DNA from: Tragulus kanchil
Taxonomy: Eukaryota > Chordata > Mammalia > Artiodactyla > Tragulidae
NCBI GenBank assembly: GCA_022376925.1
Contig: JAIOJX010000025.1
Span: 139,459,301 to 139,523,300 of the forward strand
Reading direction: 5' to 3'
DNA: 64,000 nucleotides
A model generated the notes under the pieces. That model was not told where the DNA came from. It searched no databases and worked only from the letters and a program-made list of their open reading frames with translations. Shown here piece after piece: positions 10,685 through 21,363 of the stretch. Both the position numbers and the translations under genes were made by a program. Positions within the stretch are counted from its first letter, which is position 1. Every line of letters begins with the position of its first letter.

Positions 10685-12633
10685 AAGCAGACACCTTGAA
10701 GACAGGAACCAATGAGACTAGCAGAGCATAAGACACTGCAGATAGGAAGTACGTGTTTATTGTACTGAGGGTCCTGAGGAGTGCTCGAAAGGGTACAGTG
10801 CCTCCAACATGTTAGATCTTTTTAACATTTCCATAATTATTTAAATCCGTTGGTAAATTTTTTTATAAAAGGAAAAGTAATCTGACAGTGTCTATTAAGA
10901 CTAAAATTTTTGGACCTATAGTATATCTTTTGGGGGAATCCTATGGGGAAAAAAGCAGGTTGTATGTAGGGTATGTATACTCAGATATTTAAGGCAGCAT
11001 TATTAAAGGTGGTAAAAAGCTGGAAACTATGTTTAATAATTATGGTACCTCCACAGCTGGAATATTATGTAGTTCTTGAGAAGAAGGCCTAGAGGGATGC
11101 CCATGAAATATTTCTTGAGAAAAACATCTTCAGAGTAATCGTACACTTTATTCCCACCTCACCCCCACACTGGGAATCTGCACTTGTATACATATGGGCG
11201 TGAATAAGGGTAAAGAAGGACACAAAGTTCAGACTGGTTATATCAAGGAGTGGAAGGAGGTCGGAGGACATTTTGAACTCTTGATACATCCTTGGATCGT
11301 TTCTCTAATCACAATCACATTTTTTTTTTTTTAACTGAAAAAATATTCTTAGAGGTCATGAGCCCTATTCTGAAGATCTCTCATCTAGAAAAATGTTCAG
11401 GCAGGAAAAAAATGGAATAGAAAGCTTCTTAATCTCAGAAACGTCTAAATGTTTGGAAGAATTTCTAGTCTTTCACCTTCCCTATAAGTATGCCTTTGAC
11501 TTACCCGGGTTAAGGTAAATACAGCTATTTTAGTTCAGACTCAGAACAGACTTCGTGGTTACAAAGAGGGTTTGTGGTGGTATGGAGTGGGAGGTTGGGA
11601 TTAGCAGATGTGAGCTATCAATATCTATAGAATGGTTAAGCAACAAGGTCCTACTGTATAGCACACATTCTTTTCCTATAATGGAAAAGAATGTAAAAAA
11701 AAAAAGTATAACTGAATCACTTTGTTGTATAGCAGAAACGAACACAACATTGTAAATCAGCTATACTTCAACTGAAAAGAAAGCAGACACCTTGAAGACA
11801 GGAACCAATGAGACTAGCAGAGCATAAGACACTGCAGATAGGAAGTACGTGTTTATTGTACTGAGGGTCCTGAGGAGTGCTCGAAAGGGTACAGTGCCTC
11901 CAACATGTTAGATCTTTTTAACATTTCCATAATTATTTAAATCCGTTGGTAAATTTTTTTATAAAAGGAAAAGTAATCTGACAGTGTCTATTAAGACTAA
12001 AATTTTTGGACCTATAGTATATCTTTTGGGGGAATCCTATGGGGAAAAAAGCAGGTTGTATGTAGGGTATGTATACTCAGATATTTAAGGCAGCATTATT
12101 AAAGGTGGTAAAAAGCTGGAAACTATGTTTAATAATTATGGTACCTCCACAGCTGGAATATTATGTAGTTCTTGAGAAGAAGGCCTAGAGGGATGCCCAT
12201 GAAATATTTCTTGAGAAAAACATCTTCAGAGTAATCGTACACTTTATTCCCACCTCACCCCCACACTGGGAATCTGCACTTGTATACATATGGGCGTGAA
12301 TAAGGGTAAAGAAGGACACAAAGTTCAGACTGGTTATATCAAGGAGTGGAAGGAGGTCGGAGGACATTTTGAACTCTTGATACATCCTTGGATCGTTTCT
12401 CTAATCACAATCACATTTTTTTTTTTTTAACTGAAAAAATATTCTTAGAGGTCATGAGCCCTATTCTGAAGATCTCTCATCTAGAAAAATGTTCAGGCAG
12501 GAAAAAAATGGAATAGAAAGCTTCTTAATCTCAGAAACGTCTAAATGTTTGGAAGAATTTCTAGTCTTTCACCTTCCCTATAAGTATGCCTTTGACTTAC
12601 CCGGGTTAAGGTAAATACAGCTATTTTAGTTCA
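10441..12633 (+). repeat. Tandem block D (10441-11536 / 11537-12633)
   Basis: Offset 1096 bp. Overlaps the end of block C. Copies look essentially identical. Confidence 0.95.
10970..11260 (+). mobile_element. Possible ancient L1 fragment (copied at 12066-12356)
   Basis: GGTAAAAAGCTGGAAACTATG ... TTATGGTACCTCCACAGCTGGAATATTATG resembles an old L1 ORF2 end. Weak resemblance only. The second copy is from tandem block D. Confidence 0.35.
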
Positions 12634-12671
12634 TGTCCCCATTTTGAAATACTGCCTTTGTAATCTTTATA

Positions 12672-12881
12672 GGCTAGGGTTTTTTTAATTTTTTTTTTTA
12701 TTGGAGTATAGCTGCTTTACAATGTTGTTAGTTTTCACTGTACAGCAAAGTGAATTAGCCATAGGTATACATGTATTCCCTCTTATATTTCCTTCCCATT
12801 TAGGTCACCATAGATCACTGAGTAGAGTTCCCTCACTGGTTATCTATTTTATACATAGTAGTGTATTTTTGCTAGTCCCAG
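12672..12881 (-). mobile_element. L1 3' end, antisense
   Basis: T-rich start then TATTGGAGTATAGCTGCTTTAC and CCTTCCCATTTAGGTCACCA, the reverse of a cetartiodactyl L1 3' UTR. 5'-truncated. Confidence 0.75.
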
Positions 12882-12893
12882 GGGTTTTCTACA

Positions 12894-13110
12894 ATCCCAG
12901 GTGGTGCTCGTGGTAAAGAACTGCCTGCCAGTGCAGGAGACCTAAGAGACACGGGTTTAATCCCTGGGTCAGGAAGATTCCCTAGGGAAGGGCATGGCAA
13001 CCTACTCCAGTATTCCTGCCTGGAGAATCCCTGGACAGAGGAGCCCCATGGGCCGGCTTCAGTCCACAGTCACAAAGAGCTGGACATGACTGAAGCCACT
13101 TAACACACAC
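12894..13110 (+). mobile_element. Bov-tA SINE, sense
   Basis: Ruminant tRNA-derived SINE: CCCAGGTGGTGCTCGTGGTAAA head, GGTTTAATCCC B-box region, then GGCAACCTACTCCAGTATTC and a CAAAGAGCTGGACATGACTG tail ending in a CA-rich run. Moderately diverged. It sits next to an antisense L1 3' end. Confidence 0.85.
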
Positions 13111-13407
13111 ACGGGTTTTCTAAAAAGAATAAAAAAGGGATCGGTACAGGACTTGTTAAAGTCACACGATAGGTACTGGTCAGGATAGCACAGGCCACTC
13201 ACCAGGCTGGGCCTGCCACAGAATTGTCACTGCAGCCTGAAGAGGTTCGGAGAAAAGACTTGCTCTGTCAGTTCTGTGGTTGCTTAGGAGTCCTTGAGCA
13301 AGAAAGCTAGGCTACCTTCTTTGAACCTCAGTTTAAAAAGTAAGGATTTTAAGATTCATTTATGTCCAAAAAGCAGTTCTATGCTTAAATGGGATTTGAC
13401 AGGTGAT

Positions 13408-15549
13408 CTTTAATATAAATCTGTATGTCTTCACATTTTGGTTATAAGGAGGAGAAAACAAATGGCCTGTTTCATTCTTTAGGTCAGTGACTTTCAAAGT
13501 GCTCTGACAGAGTGCATAATAAGAAATAAATTTTGCATTGCAATCTGGAATATACAGAAGAAAAGTTTCATGAAATGCGTTTACGAAATGTGCCTGTACC
13601 TAAGATATTTTCTCTCCTACTGTTTAGTCTTGCTGTGAGGACGGGTCATGGTCTGCAGTGTGAACAACACTGCTTTAGGTCATGCATGTGACGAATTACA
13701 TCATGAAGGTAGAAGGAAACCAGCAGAGTCTGGCAGTAGGGTTTTTGTTTCAGAAGGTCTGTAGAAAATTTTTTTTCAGTTTCTTTCTCCTCACTTCCAC
13801 TCCATCCATTCCCAGAACTCCTCCAGTTGACAAGCCCTCAGGGAATCCATGGGCTCCGTCCCATAGGATGTCAAAGTTTAAAGGAAAAGATTCCCAAGGC
13901 TAACTGATGCCCTGGTTATGTGCGTACGTTAGCTGGAGGGTTAGGCGGAGAAAAGACTGAAGAAATTACTTTCTGCCAAGATCTGTCATGCAGGTCACAT
14001 GCCCTGGGGCACCTGAGTCACCCTGGCTTCTCACTGTGTAATCCTAAGAGAGCTGCCCAGAGCTTTTTATGGGAATTCTTTGGAAAAGTTGTTCCTCACC
14101 CCTCCAACCCCCTGGAACAAACCAGCAATCTCCAAATAAGCAATAAGGAACGTCAGCAGCTTTTCTGAAGGCAAAGAGGAATACATCTGGAGGCTGCATT
14201 TTTGCTCTTCACTGCTCCTGCCTCCTCTTTAAAAAAAAAAAAAAAAGAGTTTCCTGAGGTGAAATTTCATGCCTCCCTTTAAAGAAGTTTCAGCTGTAAA
14301 GGACAGCTATGGTACACCTGGGGTCACCTCTGCCTGCCCCCACCCCAGGCAGGTTCTGGAGTCAGGTTTACTCTGCTCCAACCACAGGCTCTATGAGGGC
14401 GCCACACCCATCTGGCCACAGGGGGGAGCCAGAGGTTAGCAGGTGACCAACCTGGGTCAGAGTCCTTCGTTGGCCACAGGGGAGCTTTAATATAAATCTG
14501 TATGTCTTCACATTTTGGTTATAAGGAGGAGAAAACAAATGGCCTGTTTCATTCTTTAGGTCAGTGACTTTCAAAGTGCTCTGACAGAGTGCATAATAAG
14601 AAATAAATTTTGCATTGCAATCTGGAATATACAGAAGAAAAGTTTCATGAAATGCGTTTACGAAATGTGCCTGTACCTAAGATATTTTCTCTCCTACTGT
14701 TTAGTCTTGCTGTGAGGACGGGTCGTGGTCTGCAGTGTGAACAACACTGCTTTAGGTCATGCATGTGACGAATTACATCATGAAGGTAGAAGGAAACCAG
14801 CAGAGTCTGGCAGTAGGGTTTTTGTTTCAGAAGGTCTGTAGAAAATTTTTTCAGTTTCTTTCTCCTCACTTCCACTCCATCCATTCCCAGAACTCCTCCA
14901 GTTGACAAGCCCTCAGGGAATCCATGGGCTCCGTCCCATAGGATGTCAAAGTTTAAAGGAAAAGATTCCCAAGGCTAACTGATGCCCTGGTTATGTGCGT
15001 ACGTTAGCTGGAGGGTTAGGCGGAGAAAAGACTGAAGAAATTACTTTCTGCCAAGATCTGTCATGCAGGTCACATGCCCTGGGGCACCTGAGTCACCCTG
15101 GCTTCTCACTGTGTAATCCTAAGAGAGCTGCCCAGAGCTTTTTATGGGAATTCTTTGGAAAAGTTGTTCCTCACCCCTCCAACCCCCTGGAACAAACCAG
15201 CAATCTCCAAATAAGCAATAAGGAACGTCAGCAGCTTTTCTGAAGGCAAAGAGGAATACATCTGGAGGCTGCATTTTTGCTCTTCACTGCTCCTGCCTCC
15301 TCTTTAAAAAAAAAAAAAAAAAGAGTTTCCTGAGGTGAAATTTCATGCCTCCCTTTAAAGAAGTTTCAGCTGTAAAGGACAGCTATGGTACACCTGGGGT
15401 CACCTCTGCCTGCCCCCACCCCAGGCAGGTTCTGGAGTCAGGTTTACTCTGCTCCAACCACAGGCTCTATGAGGGCGCCACACCCATCTGGCCACAGGGG
15501 GGAGCCAGAGGTTAGCAGGTGACCAACCTGGGTCAGAGTCCTTCGTTGG
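13408..15549 (+). repeat. Tandem block E (13408-14473 / 14485-15549)
   Basis: Offset about 1077 bp, with 11 bp of filler (14474-14484) between the copies. Contains the hAT mini-element. Confidence 0.95.
13485..13672. mobile_element. hAT non-autonomous mini-element, MER5-like (copied at 14562-14749)
   Basis: 188 bp, flanked by a perfect 8-bp direct repeat, CTTTAGGT, at 13477-13484 and 13673-13680. Termini are CAGTG...CACTG with imperfect inverted repeats (about 12 of 17). Size, 8-bp repeat and termini are those of hAT (Charlie) mini-transposons; the length is close to MER5A. No coding capacity. The second copy is from block E. Confidence 0.6.
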
Positions 15550-16381
15550 GAATTTTACAAAGCAGCATGGGGAGGGGACACCTGCTTTCCTCTGAGGTCT
15601 TTAAACCTAATAATGTGACCTTAGAGCTGCCAGTGACAGTGTTGCCTAGGGTATGTAGGAATCTTTCTAAAGTGCAAAGAAAAAAAACAAGACCCTCCAC
15701 ACTGACAGCAAAGAGCCAAGAGTTAGACCCCACTGTGCACCTGGACCCAGCCGCCCCTGAAGTCATCCTCCATCCTCACTCCTCGTTATTTTTCTTTTTG
15801 TTTTGTTGTTGTTGTTGTTGCCTAAACTAGTGTGAAGTGAGTTTTTACAACTTGCAACAGAAAGAGTTCTGACTATGGGAGTTGAAATCCCTCCTGGCAT
15901 TCCCGAAGTTGCTCTTCTGGTCAAACACTAAGCCAACAAAATAACAGGAGGGACCATCATCCACCTCAGAGCTTGCTGGAGAAGCAAACCAGCTGAAAAT
16001 GGGCTTCTGGCTATGCCTCTCAGCTGACACGAGGCTCCCCTTTGGTCAGCGTGAGTTTGATGATATTCACTCCACAGACTGTTGTGAGGCTTAAACAAGT
16101 CCAAATGTGTAAGGGCACAAATGTACAGTATGACTGTGACCTGTTACAGTATTACTTGATGTGGGCAATGTTTTCTCTTCCCCTCCACAGGAAGGCAAGG
16201 AATTTGTGGTCCTTCAAATGTGAAGATAGTTAGACAAGATAACGCTCCTCAAAGCAAAACACTTTTGGGAATAGCAGCTAACATCGCCTGAGTGCAAGTG
16301 ATTTCACAGGGCTACTTTATGTAATCTTTATAAGAATTCCATGCTGCATTCATCATGCCGTGGAAAAGCTGAGGTCCAGGG

Positions 16382-16608
16382 TGGCTTTCTCCCCAGGGAA
16401 CATTTGAGAATGTCTGGAGGCATTTTTCACTGTCATAGTGGAGTGTGTGTGTGTGCGCACATATGCACGCATGAGAATGCACACACACTACTGGCATCTA
16501 GTGGGCAGAAGCCACGGATGCTGCAAAACTCCTTACAGTGCCCAGGGCAGCCCCCACGACAAAGAACCATCTCAAAACGTCCACAGTGCTGACGCTGAGA
16601 AACCCTGG
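16382..16608 (+). mobile_element. MER20-like hAT-Charlie fossil in IGFBP7 intron 2
   Basis: Contains GGAACATTTGAGAATGTCTGG, CATTTTTCACTGTCATAG, ACTACTGGCATCTAGTGGGC, GATGCTGCAAAACTCCTTAC and GTGCTGACGCTGAGAAACCC, in the order expected for MER20. A GT/CA stretch is inserted at 16443-16490. The last 45 bp are repeated at 17680-17723 by block F. The family name is from memory of the consensus. Confidence 0.5.
16443..16473. repeat. Alternating purine-pyrimidine tract
   Basis: 31 nt of strict purine/pyrimidine alternation (GT run passing into GCGCACATATGCACGCATG), capable of Z-DNA. It lies inside the MER20-like element. Confidence 0.8.
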
Positions 16609-16971
16609 CTTAGAGCTCAGCCAACCCGCCTAAGGCACTCACAGCCTTGACCACTGTGTTATACTGAGACACACATGCACTCACACTCACGTGCACACAC
16701 TCACTCAGAGGGTGGGATGTGTGTTCATCATTACAGTTCCTCCAGCCCCTACAGCTCCCTGCTCGGGATGAGAGCAGAACAGGGACTACTCTGGAGGTCA
16801 GAGAAGTTGTTGGATAGATCCAGAACAGGTGTCTGGAAGACTGTCGGAAAGCCTGGACTTTGAGGCGCAGCAGGAACTGGACGGACTGAGGCTTTCCGGC
16901 CATTTCTCTCCTGTGCAGTACAAGAGGAGCTGTTCGGTCTAGGGCGTCTTCCCCATGTCTGAGCCACTGAC

Positions 16972-17081
16972 CTTGTTCCAGATGAGGACAGGGGTTGGGA
17001 TTCCGATGACCTCGCAGCTCAGATACACCTGGGCACCCGTGACATTCCAGATGTCCTTGGGGGGCGTCACAATGGAAGGAC
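16972..17081 (-). CDS. IGFBP7: IGFBP7 exon 2 (copy 1)
   Basis: 110 nt on the minus strand: acceptor ...CTCTAG at 17082 onward, donor GTCAGTG from 16971. It carries two bases completing a Gly codon with exon 1, then 36 codons, PSIVTPPKDIWNVTGAQVYL to VLIWNK. It opens the Ig-like C2 domain: YLSCEV holds the first disulfide Cys, VLIW the core Trp, and NVT is an N-glycosylation sequon. Exon 1, which would encode about residues 1-158 with the cysteine-rich IGFBP and Kazal-like parts, is not in the window. A sequence-identical copy exists at 18054-18163. Using both would add 110 nt and break the frame, so only one can be real in a normal transcript. Confidence 0.95.
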
Positions 17082-18053
17082 CTAGAGGAGAGGGCACAGA
17101 GCCAGACCATTTTTTTAAACAGTCTTTAATATCTGTCAGTCTGCTTGTAATCTGTAAATATTACTAGAAACAAATACTTATTTTGTTTAGGAGGCTGTCC
17201 CCTCCGTTGATTATCTGACGCTAAGTTCAAAGACCAGACTAGCTTCCCCAGCAGGATTTTAAGCTATCCTTTGATGAGTCATACATCTTGACAGTCAGAA
17301 AACAATTAGAAAAAAAATTTATTGCTTACTAAATTTTTTGCTCCCGTGATTCACACTGAAATGAGTTTTAATTTACCAGTTGATATTGCTTATCTGCAAC
17401 TTTGCAATTAATATAGTGAACTTTTACTCCCCAAACCTTTCATGTTTTTCTTTTTTACCTATCAGTCTTTCTGACTGGGGCGGGGGCAATAACCCACCAC
17501 TCCTTGGGACATGAAAGGTGAAATAAGTCTCAAGAGTTTTGCAAATGTGTGGAACACCCAGCATATCCACTGCTAATTCCCCCAGGGGCCTGAGAGAGTT
17601 CTTGTTTGGGAGGAGAGTGGGGAGCCTGGAGTTCCAGCGTGACAGGACAATACTTCTTGAATCGAGCCTGGCCCAAAACACCATCTCAAAACGTCCACAG
17701 TGCTGACGCTGAGAAACCCTGGGACTCACCCCCTGTGTTCTTTTACTGAGACACACATGCACTCACACTCACGTGCACACACTCACTCAGAGGGTGGGAT
17801 GTGTGTTCATCATTACAGTTCCTCCAGCCCCTACAGCTCCCTGCTCGGGATGAGAGCAGAACAGGGACTACTCTGGAGGTCAGAGAAGTTGTTGGATAGA
17901 TCCAGAACAGGTGTCTGGAAGACTGTCGGAAAGCCTGGACTTTGAGGCGCAGCAGGAACTGGACGGACTGAGGCTTTCCGGCCATTTCTCTCCTGTGCAG
18001 TACAAGAGGAGCTGTTCGGTCTAGGGCGTCTTCCCCATGTCTGAGCCACTGAC

Positions 18054-18163
18054 CTTGTTCCAGATGAGGACAGGGGTTGGGATTCCGATGACCTCGCAGC
18101 TCAGATACACCTGGGCACCCGTGACATTCCAGATGTCCTTGGGGGGCGTCACAATGGAAGGAC
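18054..18163 (-). CDS. IGFBP7: IGFBP7 exon 2, duplicate copy 2 (probable assembly artefact)
   Basis: Identical to 16972-17081, including both splice sites and flanking intron, 1082 bp away in the tandem block 16566-18759. Both copies look spliceable, so nothing in the exon itself says which is real. Tandem use is excluded by phase: two 110-nt exons shift the frame. Confidence 0.85.
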
Positions 18164-18656
18164 CTAGAGGAGAGGGCACAGAGCCAGACCATTTTTTTAA
18201 ACAGTCTTTAATATCTGTCAGTCTGCTTGTAATCTGTAAATATTACTAGAAACAAATACTTATTTTGTTTAGGAGGCTGTCCCCTCCGTTGATTATCTGA
18301 CGCTAAGTTCAAAGACCAGACTAGCTTCCCCAGCAGGATTTTAAGCTATCCTTTGATGAGTCATACATCTTGACAGTCAGAAAACAATTAGAAAAAAAAT
18401 TTATTGCTTACTAAATTTTTTGCTCCCGTGATTCACACTGAAATGAGTTTTAATTTACCAGTTGATATTGCTTATCTGCAACTTTGCAATTAATATAGTG
18501 AACTTTTACTCCCCAAACCTTTCATGTTTTTCTTTTTTACCTATCAGTCTTTCTGACTGGGGCGGGGGCAATAACCCACCACTCCTTGGGACATGAAAGG
18601 TGAAATAAGTCTCAAGAGTTTTGCAAATGTGTGGAACACCCAGCATATCCACTGCT

Positions 18657-20962
18657 AATTCCCCCAGGGGCCTGAGAGAGTTCTTGTTTGGGAGGAGAGT
18701 GGGGAGCCTGGAGTTCCAGCGTGACAGGACAATACTTCTTGAATCAAGCCTGGCCCAAAGTCAAAGCCCAAGGCCATTTCCTCAAAGAATAAGTGAATTA
18801 TTCCCTCTGAATCTCTGCCTCGAGTCTTTAAGCTGAATCCAACATCTAACTTCAGCGTCATCTTGCATCACAGTCCTGGGAAAGGGACGACCTCCCCTTG
18901 GGGCCTGGAAAGTTTTCTGGCATAATCAGCATTCAAAGGGCACGATGTCTCCCCTTTTGCAACAGGCTATTTCCAGCCCACGATTAATTTCTTGAAACAG
19001 GAAATGACCACAGCATGGAAGAGTTTTCCCACTCATCTCAAGTACTGAAAGCTGATTTTTAAGAAATCCCTCGGGCTAGTTTTATTTTTTCCCTTTGTAA
19101 GAATAGGCACAACATAGTTTTGAAAGCTTTAAATATACTTCATGCTTCCTTCCCTCTGAACCCGAGGTCTGAAAGGAGGCATCTCTCTAGGCCAGGGGTC
19201 TTAGGCCCTTCTGTGGCAAACGTGGACACGGTGAGCACAGAGGTGCCGTGTTTGTGCTGGTTGCTGGCTCTGTCTCCAACGCTTCCTCGTCTGTCCTCAC
19301 CAGCCCGAGGGCCCCACAGAGGGCAGGGCTGGGTCTCGCCATATCCTGGGCTTCCTGTAAGGCCCTGGGACCCCACAAGCTTGGAGAGCTTGGATCTGGC
19401 TCAAGCCTGAAGGCCCCGCAAGGCTCTGGCCTCCTTCCCACACAGACTTGGTGGGATGATGACCTCAAATCTCAGGGGATCTCAAGGGCGTGTCCTGAGA
19501 AGAATGCACCAGTGTTTGGAGATTGAAGGGGTCCGGGAACAAAGCTGCTCTCACGTAGCAAAACCACATGAGGAGCGCACGATCCCTGTGAGATGTGAGT
19601 GCCTCGCCCTGGCAACAAACCACTTATTCCAACTCTCAGCCATTTCTCTATAGGTGGAGCAAGGCGCAGAACCATTCATTGGTCTTTGCCAGGGCAGCTT
19701 CTGGAGGGCACGTGGGAGAACTCTAGCCAGATTTTCTGTCACAGGTCTTGAAGCCATGCTATGGATTCCTCCGACAGCCTAATTTTAAAACTAAGATGTC
19801 CTTAGTTTTCGCAATTCCCCAGGGGCCTGAGAGAGTTCTTGTTTGGGAGGAGAGTGGAGCCTGGAGTTCCAGCGTGACAGGACAATACTTCTTGAATCAA
19901 GCCTGGCCCAAAGTCAAAGCCCAAGGCCATTTCCTCAAAGAATAAGTGAATTATTCCCTCTGAATCTCTGCCTCGAGTCTTTAAGCTGAATCCAACATCT
20001 AACTTCAGCGTCATCTTGCATCACAGTCCTGGGAAAGGGACGACCTCCCCTTGGGGCCTGGAAAGTTTTCTGGCATAATCAGCATTCAAAGGGCACGATG
20101 TCTCCCCTTTTGCAACAGGCTATTTCCAGCCCACGATTAATTTCTTGAAACAGGAAATGACCACAGCATGGAAGAGTTTTCCCACTCATCTCAAGTACTG
20201 AAAGCTGATTTTTAAGAAATCCCTCGGGCTAGTTTTATTTTTTCCCTTTGTAAGAATAGGCACAACATAGTTTTGAAAGCTTTAAATATACTTCATGCTT
20301 CCTTCCCTCTGAACCCGAGGTCTGAAAGGAGGCATCTCTCTAGGCCAGGGGTCTTAGGCCCTTCTGTGGCAAACGTGGACACGGTGAGCACAGAGGTGCC
20401 GTGTTTGTGCTGGTTGCTGGCTCTGTCTCCAACGCTTCCTCGTCTGTCCTCACCAGCCCGAGGGCCCCACAGAGGGCAGGGCTGGGCCTCGCCGTATCCT
20501 GGGCTTCCTGTAAGGCCCTGGGACCCCACAAGCTTGGAGAGCTTGGATCTGGCTCAAGCCTGAAGGCCCCGCAAGGCTCTGGCCTCCTTCCCACACAGAC
20601 TTGGTGGGATGATGACCTCAAATCTCAGGGGATCTCAAGGGCGTGTCCTGAGAAGAATGCACCAGTGTTTGGAGATTGAAGGGGTCCGGGAACAAAGCTG
20701 CTCTCACGTAGCAAAACCACATGAGGAGCGCACGATCCCTGTGAGATGTGAGTGCCTCGCCCTGGCAACAAACCACTTATTCCAACTCTCAGCCATTTCT
20801 CTATAGGTGGAGCAAGGCGCAGAACCATTCATTGGTCTTTGCCAGGGCAGCTTCTGGAGGGCACGTGGGAGAACTCTAGCCAGATTTTCTGTCACAGGTC
20901 TTGAAGCCATGCTATGGATTCCTCCGACAGCCTAATTTTAAAACTAAGATGTCCTTAGTTTT
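18657..20962 (+). repeat. Tandem block G (18657-19809 / 19811-20962)
   Basis: Offset 1155 bp. Shares 18657-18759 with block F, giving a triplicated piece (17577, 18657, 19813). Indels lie near the junction (GAGTGGGGAGCC versus GAGTGGAGCC). Confidence 0.95.
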
Positions 20963-21290
20963 GATACAGTCCAATTTATCACAAGGATCTCCTGTTTTCT
21001 TCTACAAGCTCCATCGTTGTACCATTCATAGTTAGGTTTGGGGCTACCTTGAATTAAGTGTTGTGTATGCTATGAAGCAGAGGTACCAATTGCTTTGTAC
21101 CAACAGCTTTGGCATCGTTTGTTGAAAAGATCATTCTTTTCCCACTGTAAGTGATGCCTCTGAGGTAAATCTACTGCTCATATATATATCTATGAGTCTA
21201 TTTCTAGATTCTCTATTCAGTTCCATTGGTTTATGAGTTAATCCTTGTACCAAAAGCCATGGTATGATTTAGAAATAACTGTATTAAAAT
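20963..21290 (-). mobile_element. Old L1 ORF2 fragment, antisense
   Basis: Contains the antisense L1 phrases for the ORF2 middle (CAGTTCCATTGGTTTATGAG, TACCAAAAGCCATGGTATGA, CAATTTATCACAAGGATCTC). Strongly diverged. Confidence 0.5.
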
Positions 21291-21363
21291 GAAGCACTGA
21301 TTGGAGGTTAGATCCATCATATCCATCTCTCTTCAATTCTCTCCTTATTGCAAGAAGCAGAAC

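Larger units (their letters stand above)
5346..16971 (-). other. IGFBP7: IGFBP7 intron 2
   Basis: Interval between IGFBP7 exon 3 and exon 2, with correct splice ends on both sides. It contains an L1 array, an L1 3' end, a Bov-tA SINE, a hAT mini-element and a MER20-like element. Tandem blocks B-E and part of F inflate its apparent length of 11.6 kb by about 4.4 kb or more. 5551-6430 and 15550-16265 show nothing recognisable. Confidence 0.85.
16566..18759 (+). repeat. Tandem block F (16566-17678 / 17680-18759), includes IGFBP7 exon 2
   Basis: Offset 1114 falling to 1082 bp: copy 2 lacks about 32 bp close to the junction (the sequence after 16608). Exon 2 copies are identical. Confidence 0.95.

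Noticed and set aside
16676..16710. Regular CA-rich spaced repeats as a possible CRISPR-like or regulatory array
   Set aside because: Imperfect CA/CT simple repeat; no spacer-repeat structure, and mammalian DNA.
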